Shown here: piece by piece, positions 1 through 12,204 of the stretch
Layout of the letters: each line of letters starts with the position of its first letter
Position numbering within the stretch: the first letter of the stretch is position 1
Assembly: GCA_013397695.1 (NCBI GenBank)
Contig: VYZI01000086.1
Span: forward strand, 947,482-1,011,481
Origin: Centropus unirufus
Taxonomy: Eukaryota > Chordata > Aves > Cuculiformes > Centropidae
Direction: 5' to 3'
Length of the DNA: 64,000 nt
Notes under the pieces: model-generated
Seen by the model: the letters and a program-made list of their open reading frames with translations, nothing else
What the model was told of the DNA's origin: nothing
Database searches by the model: none
Translations under genes and position numbers: made by a program

Positions 1-353
1 TATGTAGAGAACCGTGTCCCTGTTCTCTAAAGATGTAGGGAAAGGGCAGGTCTGTGTTGCTTTTTCTGGTTTTGTTTATTTGCCTGATTTGTGAAGATTG
101 CTTTTTTGAAAATAAAACTTCAGTTACTAATACAGTTTAGGTAGGACTTGCCTGCTGGATTCTTGGTCCTCTTTCTCCAGCAGGCCCAAAAGCTGAAGAA
201 GAGAGTACAATTAGCAGCCTATAAAGGACATATTTATTCCCTTACTGCATGGGAATAAAATAAATAGCAGTTGGAAACCCTGAAACAGCTAAGATGCTTT
301 GGATGGTCTCTGACATTCTGTCCGGTGGACAGTATGGTAATGGGTTCGGGTAG

Positions 354-905
354 TTCATAGACTCATACAATCGCCAGGTTGGAAAATACCTTTAAGGTCA
401 TCGACTTCAACCATATCTGTCCACCACTGAACCATTTCCCTAAGCACCTCATCTCCCTGTCTTTTAAACACCTCCAGGGATGGGGACTCCACCACCTCCC
501 TGGGCAGCCTCTGCCAGTGCCTGATGACTCTTTTGGTGAAAAAAATCTTTCTTGATGTCCAACCTGAACCTACCGTGGTGCAGCTTGAGGCCATTCCTCC
601 TTGTCCTATCCCTTCTCGCTTGGGAGAAGAGACCAGCACCCACCTCTCCACAACCTCCTTTCAGGCAGGTGTAGGCACTGATAAGGTCTCCCCTCAGCTG
701 CTCCTCATAAGACTTGTTCTCCGGCTCCTTCAACAGCTTTGTGGCCCTTCTCTGGACACGCTTCAGAACCTCAATGTCCTTCTTGTAGTGAGGGGCCAAG
801 AACTGAACACAGGATTCGAGGTGTGACCTCAACAGTGCTGCGTACAGGGGCAGAATCACCTCCCTGGCCACGCTGTTTCTGATACAGGCCAAGATTTGAT
901 TTGAC
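354..905 (-). mobile_element. CR1 LINE 3' fragment (group A)
   Basis: The plus strand starts at the CR1 tail (CATAGACTCATACAATC), then reads through the typical CR1 3' region in reverse, with CACCTCCAGGGATGGGGAC and GGGAGAAGAGACCAGCACC. It is 5'-truncated, as most CR1 copies are. Open frames across it are remnants or shadows and not host genes. Confidence 0.93.
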
Positions 906-3900
906 TCAGCACGTTGCACTCTTCTCTCACTGGCGCAGCCAGTTGGTGTGGAGGGCGTCTTTGTTGCTAATTTTCCCTAGATGTAAAAGGCTGTAATTCC
1001 CAAGTTTCTCCCAGTTCTGTGACAAAAATTCTATGCTTCTGTTAAACAGACAACTGCTCTTGCTTTAAACATGCAGTTGTGGTACTCATGCACTTGCTTT
1101 TCTAGAATAACTATTCTTCTAGTCATGTTTCCCAATATATATTAAGTTTTCTGTATGTCCTCCTCTCATAGGTGAATGGCCCAGCACTGGGCTATGCTGG
1201 GGCACGTTTTATTGTGCTATACTTATCAGATGATCCAGGTTGCTCTGTGCCATGTTCTCATTGCTTGTCACCCCAATAGTTTGTGTGCCATGTGCAGAAT
1301 TTATTAGCAATTTTAGTTTTGTCTGTTACTGGCAATATTGAACATTATGGGACTGAGAATTGGTTTGGGAAGGGAATGTTGTCCCTGTTTGTTTAAATGG
1401 TGGTGTTGATCTCCAGTGACTGAAAATGGAATTATCTTTTTCTTTTAAACCTGTTTTGTTTACTGTAAATCTAATCATCCATGCAGTACAAATGCAGTAC
1501 AGAAATTCGCATAGTCTCTAACACCATTCACATTTATGATAAAGAAAAGTATTAATTTGAACATCGAGTCCAACTGTAAAAGACTGCAGCAAGTTGCCTT
1601 TTCGGCTGTGAGTTCACTAAAGCGGTTATGTCCAGAGTTTGATTTCTTCTCTCTATTCCTCCTATCCCTCTCCCCCCACCTCCTTTCTGTTCTATTTTGG
1701 ACTATATCCTGTTTTTCAAGATCTAAAAGAAGTTACAGTTCTTTGGAATCTGGATCATAGAGTAAAGTTCATGATTGCAGCTTATCTGGTGCTCTGCTTT
1801 TAAAATATTTGTATATTTTAAAATATTACATTATAAATCCTGGAAACTGAGGTTCTTTGTTACAGCATTGATGCATCTTCTGTGTTGGGGTTCAGAGCAG
1901 ATATGCTATTTAACATCATGGCAGAAGAGGCAGAGTTGTTTAAAATTTATTCAATCATTTGTACAGTAGCTGCTGGGATGATTTACATGTGTTAATTATG
2001 GTTGATAATCATATACCTGTACTGAGAAATAGATATTTCCTAAAAATTAAGGCTAATCAATTAGAATACATTTGGAGACCATGCATTAAACTAATTTTTA
2101 TGAAGAAAAAAGTATTGGGATGTATCATTCTGTTTTGTTACTATACTGCAATAGGTTTATCCAAAACTAATTTTAAAGTGCAAGAAGAATGAGGTGGTGT
2201 TTTCTACCTGCATTGGTAAACAAACCTATATGGCCTCCTGAAACAGCTTTAAAGACTCGTTCCACTAGAAAACTGAATGCATTGCTGTCACTACCCAGTT
2301 GTTTTCTGAACCACTGGTGGATCCTGCTGTGAGTAATAAAAAAGGAAATTCAGTGCCAGAACAGGAATATAGTTTGTCTGCCTGCTTTCGTGAAGAGTGT
2401 GAACTGACAAGAATTGTTGGTGCATCCTCATGCAGAGGTAACTTAGGTTTCTGCTCTGTTATCTCTTGTAGACTTAGCAAAAGTCCCCAAAAAAAGGCTC
2501 CCAAAGCTTTTTACGTCCCTTTCGTGATGTGCTTCAGCTCCTGGTAGGAAGCCACTGATACCTCAATGCTCAGAAATGTTTAAATGTTCGTTGTTTCCTG
2601 GTGCTTTGCTGTGAAAATCCATGTCTTGCTGAGAAAAGCCTTCATTATTTAGGTGAAATTAAGCCTATATCTTTTTGCCACCGATGATCCTGAGAATGTA
2701 TTGTGATTTTCCTGTTGACTTTTTGAGTGTACAACAAAAACATTCCTTGTAGCAAAAAGTCAGAGTGGTCAAGTTGAATAGGAAGTGATGTTGAAAGTTA
2801 CTTGAAGTAAGATCACATCTCTTCAAAAGCAGTTTCATAACATAACATCTCTCCATTAGCATTTGGATTAATGTTTTAAGGAACAAACGGGGTTCTTAAG
2901 GTGTTCTGGAGAGTGAACTTGGCTGTGTAGCTTGGGGAGGTGAAACTCTTCCATTTTAGAACTGGACAAACAGCTTAAAGTGTTTAATACGGTCATGCCC
3001 AAACTACAAATTAAATAATCAGAAATAAGGAAACAACAGAATTTCATCAGTTTTGGGGGCAAACTTTAGACATAGGAGTTTCTTGAAGTAGTGTTAAGTA
3101 AATGTGATGGAATGATATCAATACTCCATGGATGATGGGCTATCAACTGCGCATGTGTGTATCCCTTTTAATGCAGAACATTATTTCAGTGTAAACATTA
3201 AACCATAATTTGTCCTTGCTTATAGTGTTCTGCTGCTGCCTGGAAAGGGCTGAGATTGCTTTAGACCCACAATATCACCTCAATCCTAACAGGCTGCCAC
3301 GCCAAGAGGACATTTTTTGGGGCGTTGCAAAAGGACAGCTTCCCAAATAAATAAACTGTAGCATAATTGGAAAAAAAGCATAGCACGGGATTGCTTAGCA
3401 TTGTGAGACTGGATCTGACTCTGTCCTAAACCATTGTACCCAATGCAGTTCTTAGATTATTTTTTTTTTTCATTACTTTTGAGGTTGTTTCCTGTCATCA
3501 ATCATTCCTGTAATACAAAGTGAGAGGAAGTCTTGCTCACTTCTCTGCATGTTCATTGTACATTCAAGAAAGGGGCGGCACAGCAAGTGGAAGTCATAAT
3601 TCTAAACATTTAAGCAAATTTTAAAACAGATGCTTAGCATTTTCCAGATAGAACTTGGTGAGTTTGCTTTTCTTGGATTATAGTACATGTGTTTACTAGT
3701 GCTTTTTTTTTTTTTTTTAACTTCAGTCTGCTCTTGGAAAGTCTGGTGTGTTTCACTGTTAAAGCCAAAATCTCATCTCCCATTAGAAAACCCTGCATTG
3801 TCCAGCCATTCAGCAGCACCTTGAATGTGGCTTCTTAATCGCTTGGAAATATTTAAAACAAGAATTGAAATAATAGAGTTGCAGGGGCTTGAAATTTTAT

Positions 3901-4531
3901 GTGCTTCCCCCTTCTGTCACTCATATCTATTGAGTATCCCTGAGGATACAGTTTTACACCAGTTGAACCAGCGTAACTCATCTGAAAGCTTCTGAGGGTG
4001 AGTAATGGTCATACTGGGTGAGACCAGTCTTGCTCTGACTGCGGCCTGAAATGTGCCCCTATAGAAATGCGTGGCAGCAAGGCCACAGCTCGATGGTGGA
4101 ACACTGGCTGGTTTTGTAGGTAAAGCGTTGCCTGCTGGGATTCTTAGTGTAATATCTTCGGTGTTCTCCTCTGCTTCCTGTCACGGGGTAGGGGGCACAA
4201 CACTCAGTTGGGACAGGAACTGAAACTGACTTTCTGTGTGGTAGTCAGAACTAAGTGTGCGATCTGCAAACCAGGCCTCTGGTTACCTTAAGTAACCAGT
4301 GGAATGCTACCCAATTGCCAAGTGCCCTAAGGATTATTGGCAAGTGGATCTCTTACAGGACACTTGGTGCTGCTGGCCAGTTCATTTTCAGGCCTGACCT
4401 TCATCGATTGTTGCCTTGAACTAAGGCAGTCCTCTGAGTGGTATAAAGAGTTTCCTTAGTTCCTTGTGAATTCTTTTGGGAATTATTCTATGTGGAAATG
4501 AGAAGTTATTATTATCTTTTTTTTTTTTTAA

Positions 4532-4846
4532 AGCCAGTCTTAACAGGAGAGCTACAGTTTTGTCCCGACTGCTTGGCTGGCATTAGCATGTGTGCCTTGA
4601 CCTTGTTGTGTATCAGTGCAGGTAATTAAAGAAAGTGAAAAATAATTACAGTCATTATAAGTTTGAGTTGGGTTCTTCTTTCATTGTTGATGTCCCTTTA
4701 GTGCTCTGCACTGGCTCATGAGATGAAAGCATTAGAATAAGAGTGAGTTGGAAGCCATTTGTGCTTGCTGTAAGTTACAGTGGAACCACAGCTGCCAGTG
4801 GCTCCTTCTTTCTGCACTTTCATAAAATCATACAATGGTTTCAGTT
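4532..4846. repeat. 310-bp duplicated segment, copy 1
   Basis: It begins AGCCAGTCTTAACAGGAG and is a direct repeat of 9021-9329, with about 20 mismatches and one 6-nt indel by eye (about 93% identity). It ends with a short CR1-like tail (CATAAAATCATACAATGG) and then diverges from copy 2. I do not recognise the body as a known transposon. No terminal inverted repeats are visible. Confidence 0.9.
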
Positions 4847-7800
4847 CATCATTTATTTCCTTGAAGTGAGACAGCCCTTTGAGTGCTGTAAGGGGTTTCT
4901 TTAGGGTTTTGAGGTTTTTTAAAGTTTTTTGGGAAGCTAATAGGTTTTGAATACATTGGTTTTGTTGCCTTGATATGCAGCACCAAATACTGGGTTCACA
5001 GCATGATTACACGTTGCTTTGGTTCGAACTTCTGGGGTCCAACCTTGGCATTTCAAAGACGATTTTATATTGAAACTGAAATCTTTTGATGGAAGGGGGT
5101 CAGCTTTAGCCAGAGAAGCTTGAGAGATTTATAATCAACTGAAAAGGGAATTTGAGAACCATAAGCTTAGGATACCTGTTAGACCTGGGACTGTTAAATG
5201 TAGGCAGGTTCTGCTCTACAGCAGCATGTCTTGAGCCCAGTTACATGAGAAAACAATGTCACTGTTCAGTTTTCTGTCTGGACTATTTTTTAAAGGAAAA
5301 GAATAGGAATAATGCCTGTGGTTTTGCTGTACCCAAGCCTTTTTTTTTTAAAATGTTCCTTGTATCATTAAACCACCTGTGCATCTTTGCTTGGTTTGGG
5401 GTTTGTTTGGGGTTTTTTATTAGTGATGGGAGTGTCCTAGGTTACAATGTCACTGGTTTGCTTTCAAACCGGGACAGGGAGAAATACCGAATTCTTTATC
5501 CCTGTTCTTGATTTAGACCACATGGATAAATACTTCGGTTTTCTTGATACAGGGTATAAATATGGCATTTTCATTTCTTTGAGGTTGTTGAACTTGGTTT
5601 CCTCCAAATCTCGTTCACATAAAGGCTTCAATCTTCGGATGTTCTCAGAACTTCAATTTTTCAGTCAGACCTCTGTGTAAGTTCCCATTGCCTTAAAATA
5701 TGAGCAAAAGACAGCATGGTCAGACTGGCACACCTGTAATTCGGCTATATAGATTTTCATGTTTATTGCTCTACAGGGAAACAACATTACCTAAAACCAG
5801 CATTTTCTGCAATGTCTTCAGCATAGAAGGTTGTGTAGGTGGGAAGATCTGAATGTATTTCGATTGCTCCTTCGAGACCATATTTATGGGGTTGAGAGTT
5901 GTGGTCCCTCTGCTTTAACCTTTCCCTGACAGTAAGTGGTAATGCTTTCTTTTGGAAATACATGTTCTGTGCTTTTACTGCTTCCTTAATTCATGTAAAT
6001 GGTAGCATAGGAGCATCTGGTTCAAAGTTGTTGTACAGCATTAAGCAGCTGTAGCTTAGCTACACACAAGTCTCAATATTGAGCTTTGTGGTTTAAAAAA
6101 GTCCTCTAAGAACTGGACTTTGTTTCAGGACATCATGTGACATTTCGTCCAATGATATTGAGGGCAAATAGAATTGTATATTTGCAAGGATGTTCCCAGT
6201 GTTCCCAAAACTTGTGCTGCCAGGTGTCTTAATTTCAGGTGTAGGGTGTCGAAAGATGAACAAAAAAGGTCACTTGAGCTAACTTATTTTCTCAGTGAGA
6301 ATTGTTTTCGTTTACAACTGTAGTTACTCAAAATTTGCTTTTCACTAAAGGACTTGGAAGTTCATGGCTGTGAAATAATGTGTTGGAACCTGATGCTGGT
6401 GATTTAAGTCCCACACAGCTCTTCACTAGGAAAAGGAATAGTAAGTTTAATTTGTTTTGTAATAGGAACTATTTGAAATAAACTTTTCTCTGACTGCTAG
6501 TAATCGGGTATTTTCTTGAAACATTGTTGATTGGACACATTTTGCTCTCCTGAATCGTAGGTTAATGACACACTTTTCATTAACGGTTGAATAAATGTCA
6601 GGTTTAGTATGTGTCAGTGCTAATGAGCCAGTTGCTGGGACCTCCAGTTTTCTATTCAGATGATATAAACAATTTCCTCCTTCCTGAAAGACACAAAGAA
6701 AGATGATGGTAAATGTTGGGTGTATGTGTATGGAGTGTAACTACGGAATCCAGGTCAGTGTTACAGCTTTGGGGAGGTGTTCCTAGGCGAGAAGGCGTTT
6801 TGATTGAAAGAAAGGAATAGGGTAGAGGGTTCAGTTCTCCAGGGTAGAATTTTTAGACGAGAATCACCTCATAACCATTGTGGTGAGTCAGTATTTATGA
6901 GGAGTTTAAGAAAGCAAATCCCACAAACCTGTGATGCTTTCCAACCTGAAATTTGTGCTGCTGCTTTTGAGCATTTCTTGCAGTAGTTAAAATAGCAGCA
7001 GCACATATGATGAAAAAGGCCATAAGAACGTTATTGTATAAACAATGCTGGAGAAGAAGTAACTGTTTTTTCTTAGCTGTATGAGTTTTGGGGAGCTCTG
7101 CTGTTCCATATGGAGTAGACTGGTATCCTGGCACACGTTGTTACCACACTGCAGAGTAGGTTTTGTGCCACATACCCTCACTTGTATATAACCAGAAAAC
7201 TTTATTTAAAGGAAAAATAGGTCTGTGTCCTATTAGACAATGCACGTGTATAAAGAATTGAGAAATTCGCATGAAAGTTGTTCTAGAAGTCAGCAGTATT
7301 AGCAAAATGTTTTCCTTGTTCATTATATGTGCTAATATGTCATCCTTTGTATGTCCTGTTACACACTATTTAGTAACAGAGAAATATGTGCATGTAAATA
7401 TATTTGCTGCCAATCTGCTTAGCCAGGAGCTTCCATCAGACTATTTTTTCCCGGCTCTTGAAAAGGTGCTAGATTTCTTTTCTTCGCTAAATAAAATTGG
7501 CTGTGGAAGCTGAGGTGAGGCTCAGATGTGCTGCTGTACTGAATGCTTGAGCCTGGAAGCAGAGGTCCGTTAGGTAGGGGAATGTCACGGTCAGCATCCT
7601 CTGTGGAGTCTTCTGGAGCTCTGTTGGAATGCAGTGTGCAGCAAGTGATATCTTCTAAATGGGAAGCATGTGGAGTCAAAACAGCTCGAGTTGTCTTGTC
7701 ATTTTAGTAACTCCAGGACAAGGAGTCAAGTGCAGCAAAACCTTTCACCTATAATTTAGTGGTGGATCTGGGTGATGTGAGATAGAAAAAGCAGGGCAAA

Positions 7801-9020
7801 TAAAACTTGCTCAGTAGGCAACTGAAAGGAAACATCAGTGGAATTCATTTGACTGTGTGTTCATAGCCTCATACATAGCTTAAGTGACAAGTATACGTTT
7901 GTCATTTAACAGGCATTTTATCTCCATCTTGACACTATCAAAACATCCATGCTCAGTGTAGGGTAAAAATTATGTATATATTTTATTTGGCTTAGTGTCC
8001 TGAATTGAAAATCAAATGCAGTAGAAATGAGACATATATAAAAGTTAATATAGCCTCCATTAGAATTCAGCTGGGTAATGGGCAGTTGGAATTGTTTCTG
8101 TTGGGCTGCCTTCATGCTCAAAACCAATATGTTGCTGCCTCAGTTTATATTTGTTCATAAATAATTGAATTAATTGTAAATTAGCATAAAAGCTGTTCTT
8201 TAGCTGAGCCAAACTCTGCCTTTATGAGTTCAACTCTTAAAAAGTGAAAATTGATGAGTCTGGTATAAGAGTGGACTCAAAGTTTTATGGTTAACCAGTT
8301 CTAGAGAGATGAAAGCAGAACTGGGTTCTGTGTGGGAGTGCAGTTTGTTTTCTCTAGAGCATAAATAGTTAAATTGGTGCCTGACAACAGGACTTGGAAA
8401 TCATTCTCTTCTAATACTGTTCAAAATGCATAAATTCGGTTAATATTTGTGCTTACAAAAATGCTTATATGTAATCAGAAGGAAAACGCCTGAACAAGGG
8501 TATCCTTGCAATTTAGGATATTCAGCTACAAGAAGAAGCAATTGAACTCTGGGGGTAGGAGTGTTATTGGTGAGCTGCAGTGTGACTTGAAGTTTCTTTT
8601 GTATTTCTGAGTACATTGCAGGAGTGGCAGGAGAGAAGTGAGGAACTGGATTAGAAGTTGGGCTTGTTTGTGCACATGGCCAAGCCAAATGAACTTCCTC
8701 TGGAGGCTCTGAAATATTTTTTTCTGGGAATTCAATTTAAGTCACATCCATAAAGTATGGTGATTAGAGTCTTAAGCAAGCGGTTACTAAGTAGTAGGAA
8801 GAAAAAGGCGCATTAGTTCTTCATGTAAGTGCTTTGTATTTACCAGTGTGTACAAAAGTGTGATTTATTCTATTAATGTACAAGATTCTGAATGAGCTGG
8901 TTATGTCAGTAGTTTTCTCCTATCTCCTAGTTAAATTACGTCTCTCGCCTTGAGCAGAAAGGGAGTTACAGGAATGCTTTGCCAAGACCCTTCAACAGCA
9001 GGTAAATCCGTACTAGTGTA

Positions 9021-9329
9021 AGCCAGTCTTAACAAGAGAGCTACAGTTTTGTCCTGACTGCTTGGCTGGCATTAGCATGAGTGCCTTGGCCTTGTCATAC
9101 ACCAGTGCAGGTAATTAAAGAAAGTGAAAAATAATTACAGTCTTTATAAGTTTGGGTTGAATTCTTTTTTCATTGTTGATGTCCCTTTAGTGCTCTGCAC
9201 TGGCTCATGAGCCAGAAGCTTTAGAGTGAGTTGGAAGCCATTTGTGCTAGCTGTAAGTTACAGTGGAACCACAGCTGCCAGTGGCTCCTTCTTTCTGCAC
9301 TTTCATAAAATCATACAATGGTTTCAGTT
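9021..9329. repeat. 310-bp duplicated segment, copy 2
   Basis: Direct repeat of 4532-4846, about 4.5 kb downstream and in the same orientation. Unlike copy 1, it runs straight on into a longer CR1 fragment at its right end. Confidence 0.9.
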
Positions 9330-9500
9330 GGAAAACTTATTTAAGAACATCACTTCAAACCATTGATCAAGCCCTGGTAAGTCTGCATCCAGACCATGTC
9401 CCCAAGTATAACATTTACTCGTCTTCCAAACACCTCCAGGGATGGTGACTCAACCTCATCCACCTCTTCAAATGCTTGACAGCACTTTCAGTTGAAGGCA
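9303..9500 (-). mobile_element. Old CR1 LINE 3' fragment (group B)
   Basis: The plus strand reads the CR1 tail (ATCATACAATGGTTTCAG) and then degraded CR1 motifs: ACCATGTCCCCAAGT at about 9397 and CACCTCCAGGGATGGTGAC at about 9431. It is more diverged than the group A copies, and overlaps the right end of the duplicated segment by about 27 bp. Confidence 0.75.
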
Positions 9501-11012
9501 GGACCAGGATTCCTGCTGAAAGGATCTGTTTCACCTTATTCCTACTTCTTTGCTACGTCACTCCTGCCAGCGCAAGTTTTTTGTGGGGCCGTGTTACAGC
9601 AGACATGTTATGGAAGAATAGTGGTGATTAAAGAAGGTTTATTGTGGGAGTGGGGTTGGTTTAAGCTTCTTGAAAAGTACAGTGTGAGTTGGCAGAAGTT
9701 CGATTCCATTGCTTTGTGCAAGGACCTGGAAGCCTCAATCAGGTAGCGCAGAGGAACCAACTGCATTGAACCGCGGTAGCCTGCAGCGTGGGTATGTGTA
9801 GGTGTGTGGATATACTTGCAGGAAAATTAGCCTTGCTAATTCTTTCTACCTAGTGATCTTTCTAAACATCAATAGGAAACTATTACATACTCAGAGGAAG
9901 CCATTTAGTAAAGAGCACCAATTAAGTGAGTTTTAAAGATTACGTTTAAGAAATCAGTTTCTTTCTAAAGAAGATTTGAGTTGGTAGTGCCTTTGTTCCG
10001 AACTTAGCAGGCTCACTAGGCCATATGACCATGAATTCGGAAGGGTGAGGATGGATTGCAATTGTCTGTATTCAAAGAATATCGTTCTTTGGTGTTGGAG
10101 AAGTCTGAATTTGTTGATATTGGAGACTGGGCAGGGCAGGAGTAGTGTATTCAGTCAATCGTTTAATTGTATGTGGCACTGGCTTTGCAAATTTACACAA
10201 CTTGGGAAAGGATTTCCAAGTGTCTTGGAGGAGGATTACAGTATTGAAAATAATCTGAGCTGTTACAATAAATCAGTTAGAAATAGGTGTAGTGGTACGG
10301 TAGACATTTAACTCTTAACTCGTTAACTGAGCTTTTGCTGACTGATTTGGGAACTTAGAGCTGTGACATGAATCTTGCTCGGGGCTCCTACAATTTGTTC
10401 TACCATCCTACTTGGCTTTTGAGCACTGGTGTTGGCTTATGTGGTGCTTGGAAAGCCTGAGTTGCTCTGAAAAATTATGCTTTGCCTTCTGTGGTTCTGC
10501 AGCAGAATAGAGGGGAATTACTGATATAGCTTAATGCAGTTTCTATGACTGTATTGAAATGATACACAATGAAGCTGAAATATGAGGTGATTATTGATGT
10601 AGCACGATACAAGGCTAGCAAATAAATCTGATGTCAATTTACTTCATAAAATCCACTGTAATACCTGGTGGGGTTATGATAGGCCTCATAGTGGGCCTGG
10701 AAGGCCAGTGGAGAAGAGAGTGCAGTTCAAGCGCTCTGAATAAATACTGACGTGCTGATTGAAGAGTTCTGACTGCAGGGTCTCCGTGAGCCTTAGCTGA
10801 GTTAAAAGCAATCCTAAACACCCTCTCAGGTGCCTGCCGTTGGAACTTGTCAGGAGAAGAGTATTGGAAAAGATGACAAATTTGGGTGTTATGCTCTCCA
10901 CCAGGTTGTTTCCCCACAGACCTTGATCAGCACCTTACAATCAAATTGTAAATCTGCTGTAGCAGTGAAAGTACAGTTGGGTCAGAGCACACAGCTGCAT
11001 TTTAGATGTGTG

Positions 11013-11720
11013 TGTCCTGGTTTAGCCCGTCTTCCCCAGGGTAAAAGGGAAAGGGAAATGAGAGACTTACTGGCTGGAGACTAAAATGGCATTAATGAAA
11101 CAATAACAATAATAAAAAGGAAATAATAAAGTATATATATGAGTATATAAAGAATAATGAAGTATGTACAGATGTATAAAACCAAGTCAGACTTCCCAGA
11201 TGTCTGAACAGCGGCACTGATGCTGCAGGGAGCATGCAGGGAAAGTCCTGGACTGGACTCAGACACGGAGGGGACCCGAAATCAGGAACTGGATTCAGGA
11301 ATGCACACTCTGGGATTGGGAGCAGACGCATGAGGTCCTTGCTGGATGTTGGCCATCAAAGACAAGGATTTGGCCCTCCTGATCCCTTAGCTTTATACCA
11401 AGTATGACATGGTTTGAAATACTCTGGTCAGTTTTGGGTCACCTGTCCTGTCTGCACAGGTGTGATGCTTTTTTGGCTTTGGCTTCTGGCATTCCACCCA
11501 CTCTAGGATGGCTTTAATTTACGTAGGAATAAGTAAAAGCACGGCCTCTCTGAATACCAGTGCCTCATTTCCCTGGTGGTAAATATCAGGCTTTATCACC
11601 TCTCGAGTCAGCCACTGTCTAAAAAACATGTTGTTGACTTTCAGAAAATGAAGTTACTTAGAAGAGGCTTAGCTGAAAAGTTAGAGAATTGGTTCTGCTT
11701 TAGGTCAGACCAGAGCTGCA
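11013..11720 (-). mobile_element. Solo LTR of an avian endogenous retrovirus (ERVL-like)
   Basis: The segment is bounded by TG (TGTCCTGGTTT) at the left and CA (CAGAGCTGCA) at the right. It contains stretches shared with avian ERVL-type LTRs, such as GTCAGTTTTGGGTCACC at about 11429 and TTGTTGACTTTCAG at about 11631. Orientation is judged minus because a TATA-like TATAAA lies at 11397-11392 on that strand in the expected context. No internal viral coding region or partner LTR is seen. No target-site duplication is obvious. It ends only 230 bp before the first coding exon of USP9X. Confidence 0.75.
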
Positions 11721-11950
11721 TGTCAGGCTCTTGGTGGCGGAGTAGTAATGATGGGTGCAATTTTTACTTAGAACGTGAAAACCATGGTAAATATTTCAAA
11801 TATTTCCGTCCTCTGATGTCAGCTCTACTCAATAAAAATCAATGCTATGTCTCCTTCGTAGCAGTGTTATTTGGTTTTGTTGCTGTCTTTTCCAGGTGTG
11901 AATGACTTTTATCTGCATGTCTCAATATCGCTCATTGTCTTTTCTTTCAG

Positions 11951-12204
11951 GTTATGCAATGGTCTCTGCAAGATGTCCTGTTCTTGAGTTGGAGCTTTTT
12001 AAGGCAAGCATATGCTGGTACTTCAGCGTTACTAAGCGGACTATAATTTCTTCTCTCACAACAACTACATAAGCAGACAAAATTGCAAAGATCTGCCCTG
12101 TGTCGAGTATGACAGCCACGACTCGTGGCTCTCCGGTAGGAGGGAATGACAGCCAGGGCCAGGCTCCTGATGGACAGTCCCAGCCTCCCCTCCAGCAGAA
12201 TCAG
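11951..12204 (+). CDS. USP9X: USP9X exon 2 (5' UTR and residues 1-32)
   Basis: The acceptor TTTCTTTCAG precedes 11951 and the donor is CAG|GTATGA after 12204. Positions 11951-12108 are 5' UTR. Coding starts at ATG 12109 in the context GTCGAGTATGA, a middling Kozak match. It encodes the conserved N-terminus rich in Gly, Gln, Ser and Pro (ends QPPLQQNQ). Phase 0 at the donor. The exon number assumes one upstream non-coding exon. Confidence 0.95.
11954..12046 (+). promoter_or_regulatory. Upstream ORF 1 in USP9X 5' UTR (30 codons)
   Basis: The exon opens GTTATGCAATGG. This ATG starts a 30-codon frame (MQWSLQDVLFLSWSF onwards) that stops at TAA 12044-12046, 62 nt before the main start. Two shorter uORFs lie inside it in other frames: 11973-11987 (4 codons) and 12012-12035 (7 codons). 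Such uORFs usually lower main-ORF translation; whether they are used here is inference. Confidence 0.6.

Larger units (their letters stand above)
1..11950 (+). other. USP9X intron 1 (3' part)
   Basis: This stretch precedes the first coding exon and ends in the acceptor TTTCTTTCAG at 11941-11950. No open frame here matches a protein I recognise, and there is no CpG-rich promoter-like block, so the non-coding first exon and promoter are presumably upstream of the window. It contains a CR1 at 354-905, a 310-bp duplicated segment (4532-4846 and 9021-9329), an old CR1 at 9303-9500 and an LTR at 11013-11720. The rest is unremarkable AT-rich intronic sequence with short T runs (for example near 3705-3719). 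Confidence 0.8.

Noticed and set aside
5152..5511. 119-codon plus-strand ORF in intron 1
   Set aside because: No recognisable motifs, odd composition (Cys/Phe-rich, built on T-rich runs), and no splice or start context.
10639..10917. 92-codon minus-strand ORF next to an LTR
   Set aside because: Two overlapping frames are open at once, no motif is recognised, and no splice or polyadenylation signal supports it.
1..11950. USP9X promoter or first exon inside the window
   Set aside because: No CpG-rich block, no clear donor-bearing non-coding exon and no conserved leader could be identified.
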